NCBI GenBank assembly: GCA_003523085.1
Contig: DPHD01000065.1
Span: 2,926 to 13,727, forward strand
Direction of reading: 5' to 3'
Length of the DNA: 10,802 bases
Origin: Oceanospirillaceae bacterium
Lineage (GTDB): Bacteria > Pseudomonadota > Gammaproteobacteria > Pseudomonadales > Balneatricaceae
The notes beneath the pieces were generated by a model. It ran no database searches. It saw only the letters and a list, made by a program, of their open reading frames with translations, and was not told the DNA's origin. Positions within the stretch are counted from its first letter, which is position 1. Each line of letters starts with the position of its first letter. Positions 6,196 to 10,802 of this stretch are shown here, in pieces. The position numbers were made by a program, and so were the translations under genes.

Positions 6196-7386
6196 CTAGG
6201 CTGTGACTTCGAAAAACTTAGTTAACCTTTCACAAGCCGTGGTTAATAATGCCACGTCGGTGGCATAAGACAAACGAAAATGGCCCGCCATACCAAAGGC
6301 GCTGCCGGGCACTAACGCCACTCCCGTGTGGCTGAGGATGGCTTTCACCAAGGCGACGTCATCCTCATACCCTAGACGTTCAATTGCTTGTTGGCAATTG
6401 GGAAAGGTGTAAAAGGTACCTTGGCTTGGTAACACGCTAAGGCCTGGTATCGAACTGAGCTGGGCGACTACATAGTTATGTCTTTGTTGGTAAGCCGTTA
6501 ACATCGGCTGCAGCAGGCTCTGTGGGCCGCTTAAAGCCGCTTCTGCTGCGGCTTGGCTAATGCTGCTGGCACAAGAGCTCGATTCCACCTGTACTTTGGT
6601 CATGGCGTTGATGATGTTTGTTGGTCCCACGGCATAGCCTATACGCCAGCCGGTCATGGCATAGGCTTTGGATACGCCATTCACCAAAACGCAGCGATCG
6701 GCTAGGTCGGGGCACTCATTTAACAGCCCGCTAAGTGGCGCTTTGGCCCAGTAAATATGTTCGTAGATGTCATCGCTTAACACCACGAGTCGCGGGTGGC
6801 GACGTATCACTCGGCCTAATGCCAGCCACTCAGGGCCCGTGTAAGCTTGGCCGCTGGGGTTGCTTGGGCTGTTGAACATGATGAGCTTGGTAGCGGGTGT
6901 AATGGCTGCCGCTAATTGTTCGGGCGTCAGCTTAAAGTGCTGTTGGGCTGGGCAGTGCACAACCACGGGTGTGGCGCCTGCCATTGTGACCATGGCACTG
7001 TAAGACACCCAAAATGGCGCAGGAATGATGACTTCATCGCCAGCTTCCAACAGTGCCACAGTTAAGTTGTAGATGCTTTGTTTGGCACCATTGCTCACTA
7101 ACACTTGAGCTGGTTTGTAGCTCAATTGGTTTTCGCGCGTATATTTGGCACAAATGGCCTGCCGTAACGATTGTGTGCCACCCACTTGGGTATAACGAGT
7201 TTGGCCCGTTTGCATGGCCAGAGTTGCGGCTTCGATGATGTGAGCCGGTGTATCAAAGTCGGGTTCTCCGACCGCAAGATTAATCACGTCTTTACCGTCG
7301 GCCGTCATCTGTGCCGCAAGGTTGCTAATGCTCACGGTGGCCGAAGGCTGAAAAGATTGTATGCGTTGCGAAAGTGGCCACGTCAA
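6196..7386 (-). CDS. Class I PLP-dependent aminotransferase, aspartate aminotransferase type Ib-like, 396 aa
   Basis: Function: PLP-dependent transfer of an amino group between an amino acid, likely aspartate or an aromatic amino acid, and 2-oxoglutarate, in the cytosol. Seen: NLAVGEPDFDTP near the N-terminus, VSNGAKQSIYN, NSPSNPSGQ, LSDDIYEHI, the PLP lysine K240 in NGVSKAYAMTGWRIGYAVG, and R371 (FRLSYA) that binds the substrate carboxylate. Start choice: TTG at 7386 has GGAG (7398-7395 on the minus strand) 8 bases upstream and gives the family's usual length. An in-frame ATG at 7485 would overlap the start of uvrB and add 33 residues unlike any aminotransferase. It converges on the ABC exporter with only 7 bases between stop codons and diverges from uvrB; an aminotransferase next to uvrB is, from memory, also found in Pseudomonas. 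Exact substrate, including prephenate, is not decided by sequence. Confidence 0.92.
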   Translation of the reverse strand: MTWPLSQRIQSFQPSATVSISNLAAQMTADGKDVINLAVGEPDFDTPAHIIEAATLAMQTGQTRYTQVGGTQSLRQAICAKYTRENQLSYKPAQVLVSNGAKQSIYNLTVALLEAGDEVIIPAPFWVSYSAMVTMAGATPVVVHCPAQQHFKLTPEQLAAAITPATKLIMFNSPSNPSGQAYTGPEWLALGRVIRRHPRLVVLSDDIYEHIYWAKAPLSGLLNECPDLADRCVLVNGVSKAYAMTGWRIGYAVGPTNIINAMTKVQVESSSCASSISQAAAEAALSGPQSLLQPMLTAYQQRHNYVVAQLSSIPGLSVLPSQGTFYTFPNCQQAIERLGYEDDVALVKAILSHTGVALVPGSAFGMAGHFRLSYATDVALLTTACERLTKFFEVTA

Positions 7387-7445
7387 GGGCAGAACTCCGT
7401 TATACTTACTGGTTGCTGATAAGGGTATCACTAGGGCCTGAATTA
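7387..7445. promoter_or_regulatory. Compact divergent intergenic region between the aminotransferase gene and uvrB
   Basis: This 59-base gap must carry start signals for both genes, or the promoters reach into the opposite coding regions. For uvrB, TATACT (7401-7406) is a candidate -10 with no good -35, and AGGG (7433-7436) is the Shine-Dalgarno 9 bases before the ATG. For the minus-strand gene the GGAG Shine-Dalgarno is at 7395-7398. No CTGT-N8-ACAG LexA box is visible, although uvrB is SOS-controlled in E. coli. Confidence 0.45.
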
Positions 7446-9485
7446 ATGAATAGTACAACACATCGTCCGTTCGAATTAAAATCAAAATTTGAGCCTGCAG
7501 GGGACCAACCCACTGCGATCAAAGCGCTGGTGGAAGGTATAGATGCGGGCCTAGCCGCCCAAACGTTACTGGGTGTCACCGGTTCAGGTAAAACCTTCAC
7601 CATCGCTCAGGTGATCAATAAGGTGCAGCGCCCCACCATTGTTATGGTGCATAACAAAACTTTGGCGGCACAGCTGTATGGCGAATTTAAGGAGTTTTTT
7701 CCTAATAATTCGGTGGAATACTTTGTTTCATATTATGACTACTATCAGCCAGAAGCCTATGTGCCAGCGTCTGACACCTTTATCGACAAAGACTCATCGG
7801 TTAACGAACACATTGAACAAATGCGTTTGTCGGCCACTAAGGCTTTGCTGGAGCGTTCGGACACCATCATTGTAGCCACCGTATCTGCCATTTATGGTTT
7901 GGGTGACCCCGAGTCTTACCACAAGATGGTGTTACACCTTAACCGAGGTGACACGTGGGAACAGCGCGATTTAGTGCGCCGCTTGGCCGAGTTGCAGTAC
8001 AAACGTAACGACTTGGATTTTCATCGTGCCACTTATCGGGTGCGCGGTGATGTGATAGATATCTTCCCGGCAGAATCCGACGAAGAAGCCGTACGTATCG
8101 AATTGTTTGATGACGAAATTGAACAGTTAAGCTATTTTGACCCACTCACGGGGCAGGTGTTGCGTAAAGTACCGCGCCTCACGGTGTACCCCAAAACCCA
8201 CTATGTGACGCCACGGGAAACCTTGTTAGCGGCCATTGATGAAATAGAAGTGGAGCTCAAAGATCGGCTTGAGTTCTTTCGCAACAACAATCAGTTGGTC
8301 GAAGAGCAACGCTTAGATCAGCGCACCCGTTACGACATTGAAATGATTCGCGAATTAGGTTTTTGTTCGGGTATCGAAAACTACTCCCATTACTTGTCTG
8401 GCCGCAAACCAGGCGAGCCACCACCAACCTTGTTCGACTACCTGCCTGCCAACGCCATGTTGGTGATGGATGAGTCCCACGTTACGGTGCCGCAACTAGG
8501 CGCCATGTACAAAGGCGACCGCTCGCGTAAAGAAACACTAGTGCAATACGGCTTTAGAATGCCCACCGCGCTGGACAACCGGCCCATGAAGTTTGAAGAG
8601 TGGGAAGACATTGCACCACAAAAAATCTTTGTGTCGGCCACGCCTAGCGTGTACGAACAAGAGCATGCCGACAGCGTGGTTGAGCAGGTCGTTAGGCCCA
8701 CAGGTTTGGTAGACCCGCAAATCGAAATTCGCCCAGCCACCTCGCAAGTAGACGACTTAATGTCTGAAATTAGCATTCGAGCAGCCAAAAGCGAACGGGT
8801 ATTAGCCACGGTGTTGACCAAACGTATGGCCGAGGACCTTACCGACTACCTACACGAACACGGCGTGCGCGTGAGATACCTCCACTCAGACATTGATACC
8901 GTGGAACGGGTGGAAATCATTCGTGACTTACGTTTAGGCGAGTTTGATGCGTTAATCGGCATTAACCTGCTGCGAGAAGGTTTAGACATGCCCGAAGTGT
9001 CTTTAGTCGCCATTTTAGATGCCGATAAAGAAGGCTTTTTGCGTTCCGAACGTTCGCTTATTCAAACCATAGGCCGTGCGGCCCGTAACTTGAGCGGCCG
9101 CGCTATTTTGTATGCCGAACGTATCACCGGTTCCATGCAAAAAGCCATGGACGAAACCGAGCGCAGGCGGGTGAAGCAAATAGAGCACAATACCGTCAAT
9201 AACATCACACCAAGGGGCGTTATTAAGTCGGTACAAGACATTATGGAAGGTGCTTATGCACCGGGTTCAGGTAAAAACCGCGATGGTAAATCCAATAAAA
9301 AAGTGGCTGAGCGTATACTCGATTACACCACCGATAGTAGCCAACTTAACAGCAAGCAATTGGCCAAACTCATCAACCAAACGGAAGATGCCATGTACGA
9401 AGCCTCGAAGAATTTGGAATTTGAGCAAGCCGGCCGTTATCGTGATCAATTGCATCAACTTAAGGGCCAACTTATGAGCCGCTAA
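7446..9485 (+). CDS. uvrB: Excinuclease ABC subunit B, 679 aa
   Basis: Function: the damage-verifying helicase-like ATPase of nucleotide excision repair. It is loaded on DNA by UvrA, clamps the damaged strand with its beta-hairpin, and recruits UvrC for the two incisions. Seen: FELKSKFEPAGDQPTAI at the N-terminus, Walker A GVTGSGKT (43-50), the Tyr-rich beta-hairpin region SYYDYYQPEAYVP, Walker B DESH (342-345), FVSATPS, helicase motifs INLLREGLDMPEV and QTIGRAARN, and a C-terminal UVR coiled-coil of about 635-677 (AMYEASKNLEFEQAGRYRDQL) that contacts UvrC. Length is close to the 673 aa of E. coli UvrB. ATG 7446 is chosen because AGGG lies 9 bases upstream and the next residues match the family start; the longer reading frame from 7374 runs into the aminotransferase gene. 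Intact, with no missing motif. Confidence 0.98.
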   Translation: MNSTTHRPFELKSKFEPAGDQPTAIKALVEGIDAGLAAQTLLGVTGSGKTFTIAQVINKVQRPTIVMVHNKTLAAQLYGEFKEFFPNNSVEYFVSYYDYYQPEAYVPASDTFIDKDSSVNEHIEQMRLSATKALLERSDTIIVATVSAIYGLGDPESYHKMVLHLNRGDTWEQRDLVRRLAELQYKRNDLDFHRATYRVRGDVIDIFPAESDEEAVRIELFDDEIEQLSYFDPLTGQVLRKVPRLTVYPKTHYVTPRETLLAAIDEIEVELKDRLEFFRNNNQLVEEQRLDQRTRYDIEMIRELGFCSGIENYSHYLSGRKPGEPPPTLFDYLPANAMLVMDESHVTVPQLGAMYKGDRSRKETLVQYGFRMPTALDNRPMKFEEWEDIAPQKIFVSATPSVYEQEHADSVVEQVVRPTGLVDPQIEIRPATSQVDDLMSEISIRAAKSERVLATVLTKRMAEDLTDYLHEHGVRVRYLHSDIDTVERVEIIRDLRLGEFDALIGINLLREGLDMPEVSLVAILDADKEGFLRSERSLIQTIGRAARNLSGRAILYAERITGSMQKAMDETERRRVKQIEHNTVNNITPRGVIKSVQDIMEGAYAPGSGKNRDGKSNKKVAERILDYTTDSSQLNSKQLAKLINQTEDAMYEASKNLEFEQAGRYRDQLHQLKGQLMSR

Positions 9486-9510
9486 AAAGCTCAAAACACG
9501 GAGAAACTGC

Positions 9511-9547
9511 TTGAAATCAAGGCCTAAAATCCGTATTATTCGCGCTC
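9511..9547 (+). promoter_or_regulatory. Promoter of tRNA-Val with a GC-rich discriminator
   Basis: TTGAAA (9511-9516) and TATTAT (9534-9539) are separated by exactly 17 bases and followed by TCGCGCTC before the likely start near 9546. A GC-rich discriminator between -10 and +1 is the hallmark of stringently controlled stable-RNA promoters (repressed by ppGpp/DksA). That control is inferred from the sequence pattern. Confidence 0.8.
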
Positions 9548-9557
9548 TAGACTTTCT

Positions 9558-9634
9558 AGGACTATAGCTCAGTTGGTTAGAGCGCATCCTTGACATGGAT
9601 GAGGTCGGCGATTCGAATTCGCCTAGTCCTACCA
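9558..9634 (+). tRNA. tRNA-Val (anticodon GAC)
   Basis: The 77-base gene folds into a full cloverleaf: acceptor AGGACTA/TAGTCCT, D-arm GCTC/GAGC with loop AGTTGGTTA, anticodon stem CATCC/GGATG with loop TTGACAT (anticodon GAC at 9592-9594), T-arm GGCGA/TCGCC with loop TTCGAAT, discriminator A and an encoded CCA at 9632-9634. It reads GUC and GUU valine codons. All stems are perfectly paired. It is a single gene with its own promoter and terminator. Confidence 0.97.
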
Positions 9635-9645
9635 AATTATGTAAC

Positions 9646-9689
9646 AAAAACAGCCCCTAACGGATCATGCCGAGGGGCTGTTTTTGTTT
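9646..9689. terminator. Strong intrinsic terminator, likely bidirectional (tRNA-Val and oxidase operon)
   Basis: AAAAACAGCCCCT (9646-9658) pairs with AGGGGCTGTTTTT (9673-9685). An inner CGG/CCG pair extends the stem after an AA bulge. The T-run (TTTTTGTTTT) ends tRNA transcription on the plus strand, and the A-run gives a T-run on the minus strand just after the oxidase subunit II gene stop at 9707. Confidence 0.88.
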
Positions 9690-9706
9690 TAAGCCCTTAC
9701 AAATAT

Positions 9707-10705
9707 TTAGTGGTAAGTTAGGTCTGTGGCTTTGCCCCAAAAAACGCGGTAGGTAAACGCCGTATAAAGCAAAATTGTAGGCATAATGATGAGCACGCCA
9801 GTGAGTATAAAACGTAATGACACTGGTGCGGATGCACTGTCTTGGGCGAGTAATATGTGGGGTACTACATAGGGAAAGTAACTATAACCCAAACCAATAA
9901 AACTCAAACAAAATAACAATGCAATGCCAAAGAATGGTAGCCGGTGGCCAAAGTCGTTTTGGTGGGGCTGATGGCGCAGATAGTAATCCACACTGACAAC
10001 GATCGCCGCGCTAATAATAGGCAACGGTAACAATAAAATGGCATTCGGTAGGCTAAACCAACGTTCGGCTACTGCGCTACTCAAACTCACGTTGACTACA
10101 CTCACAAGGCTGATACCTACAGCCGCCACCCAGCCTGCTCGGCGAGTCCAATTATTAGCGCGTAGCTGCAGTGTGCCTGTGGTTTTCATAACTAACCAAG
10201 CGCCCCCAATATAGGTGTAAGCGGCGGCCACGCCGAAGGCGCTTAAAATGGCAAAACCATAGGCTGTGAGGTGAGGGTCAAACCCTAATACATAACGGCC
10301 CAGCATATAGCCCTGGCTTAAGGCAACGAACAAAGAACCCAGCTTAAACGCCCAATCCCAACTGCGCTGAAAACGGGTTACCGCTTTTACCCTAAAATCG
10401 AACGCCACGCCCCTAACAATCAGGCCGATGAGCATCAACGCTGAAGGTAAATATAGCTCCCTCAAAATGAGGCTATGGGCCTGGGGGAAAGCAATTAACA
10501 AAATACCTACGGCCAGCACCAACCACGTTTCGTTAGCGTCCCAAAATGGGCCTATAGAAGCCACCATGCGGTCACGTTGAGCTTTGTCGTCCATAGGGAG
10601 TAATATGCCCACCCCTAGGTCGTAACCGTCTAATATGGCGTAAACCAACACAGAAAAGCCCATCAAACCTAAGAAAACTAATGGTAATTCGGCATCAAGA
10701 AACAT
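9707..10705 (-). CDS. cydB: bd-type quinol oxidase subunit II (short CioB-like form), 332 aa
   Basis: Function: integral membrane partner of subunit I in a bd-type terminal oxidase, which moves electrons from quinol to oxygen in the inner membrane. Seen: several hydrophobic helices; the first carries the family motif YAILDGYDLGVGIL (D26, D29), followed by GPFWDANETWLVLAVG (W54, D55, N57, E58), HSLILRELYLPSALML, RSWDWAFKLGS and a hydrophobic C-terminal helix. Known: E. coli CydB has about 379 residues, while cyanide-insensitive CioB of Pseudomonas has about 335, so length suggests the Cio type. Start: ATG 10705 has AGGAG (10717-10713) 7 bases upstream and the usual MFLDAELPLVFLGL opening; an in-frame ATG at 10744 has no such support and lies inside subunit I. 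It overlaps subunit I by 11 bases, implying coupling. The gene symbol cioB would serve equally well. Confidence 0.92.
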   Translation of the reverse strand: MFLDAELPLVFLGLMGFSVLVYAILDGYDLGVGILLPMDDKAQRDRMVASIGPFWDANETWLVLAVGILLIAFPQAHSLILRELYLPSALMLIGLIVRGVAFDFRVKAVTRFQRSWDWAFKLGSLFVALSQGYMLGRYVLGFDPHLTAYGFAILSAFGVAAAYTYIGGAWLVMKTTGTLQLRANNWTRRAGWVAAVGISLVSVVNVSLSSAVAERWFSLPNAILLLPLPIISAAIVVSVDYYLRHQPHQNDFGHRLPFFGIALLFCLSFIGLGYSYFPYVVPHILLAQDSASAPVSLRFILTGVLIIMPTILLYTAFTYRVFWGKATDLTYH

Positions 10706-10802
10706 GCTTGTTCTCCTGCGTGTTAAGGCTTGCTTTGGCGACATCGGCTAGGTCGCCGGTTTCATACTCTTCTACCACTATGGCTTTGCGAGCTAGATAA
10801 AA
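10695..10802 (-). CDS. cydA: C-terminal end of bd-type quinol oxidase subunit I (partial)
   Basis: The last 35 codons of a minus-strand gene enter from the right edge: FYLARKAIVVEEYETGDLA followed by a polar tail ending in NKHVS, with a TGA at 10697-10695. FYLARKA looks like the cytoplasmic end of the last membrane helix of CydA/CioA, followed by the usual variable tail. Identification rests mostly on position: the gene overlaps the start of subunit II by 11 bases, as in cydAB/cioAB operons. Heme ligands and the Q-loop lie outside the window, so Cyd versus Cio type cannot be tested here. Confidence 0.75.
   Translation of the reverse strand, partial: FYLARKAIVVEEYETGDLADVAKASLNTQENKHVS

Noticed and set aside
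7374..7445. Longer N-terminus for UvrB beginning at ATG 7374
   Set aside because: The extra 24 residues are unlike UvrB and overlap the start of the divergent aminotransferase gene; ATG 7446 has a good Shine-Dalgarno and a family-like N-terminus.
7387..7445. LexA (SOS) box upstream of uvrB
   Set aside because: The only CTGG-N8-AAGG-like match is too poor; no CTGT...ACAG pattern is present.
7387..7485. Aminotransferase start at ATG 7485
   Set aside because: It would overlap the uvrB start and add 33 unrelated residues; TTG 7386 has an ideal GGAG at 8 bases.
10706..10744. Oxidase subunit II start at ATG 10744
   Set aside because: No Shine-Dalgarno; the added 13 residues are polar and overlap subunit I. 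ATG 10705 has AGGAG at 7 bases.
1..10802. CRISPR arrays, insertion sequences, transposase or integrase genes
   Set aside because: No regularly spaced direct repeats and no protein with transposase or integrase motifs was seen on either strand.

Overview
The window looks like chromosomal DNA of a moderate-GC, aerobic, probably marine or environmental gammaproteobacterium. The evidence is the UvrB sequence, an aminotransferase gene divergent from uvrB, a CCA-encoding tRNA-Val, and a short CioB-like oxidase subunit II. No 16S rRNA or species marker is present, so genus is not assigned.

Layout. (1) Positions 1 to about 1212 are an accessory segment. It holds a 70-residue peptide with an almost textbook double-glycine (microcin-type) leader, then an AT-rich gene for an exported protein resembling the DUF2927 family. 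(2) At about 1213-1378 lies the orphan 3' end of a HAD-type hydrolase gene. Its front is missing, and a perfect 10-bp inverted repeat sits right at the join. (3) At 1379-2043 (minus strand) is a two-gene toxin-antitoxin module: a ribbon-helix-helix antitoxin and a PIN/VapC-type nuclease, with a strong palindromic operator at 2058-2082. (4) From 2224 to 6188 (plus strand) are a GMC-family FAD oxidoreductase, RidA, and an Atm1/ABCB7-type ABC half-transporter. (5) At 6196-7386 (minus strand) is a class I PLP aminotransferase with a TTG start. It converges on the ABC gene and diverges from uvrB (7446-9485, plus strand). (6) At 9558-9634 is tRNA-Val(GAC), with its own strong promoter and an intrinsic terminator that can serve both strands. 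(7) At 9707-10802 (minus strand) are a bd-type quinol oxidase subunit II gene and the last 35 codons of subunit I, cut by the window edge.

How it fits together. Regions 4-7 are ordinary housekeeping and metabolic genes: imine detoxification, a thiol or Fe-S-linked exporter, amino-acid transamination, nucleotide excision repair, a tRNA and a terminal oxidase. Regions 1-3 are the variable part: a putative secreted peptide, an exported protein of unknown function, a truncated host gene and a toxin-antitoxin pair. The best candidate for something undescribed is the double-glycine peptide with its DUF2927-like neighbour. No peptidase-containing exporter or immunity gene is visible, so if they exist they lie left of position 1 or elsewhere in the genome.
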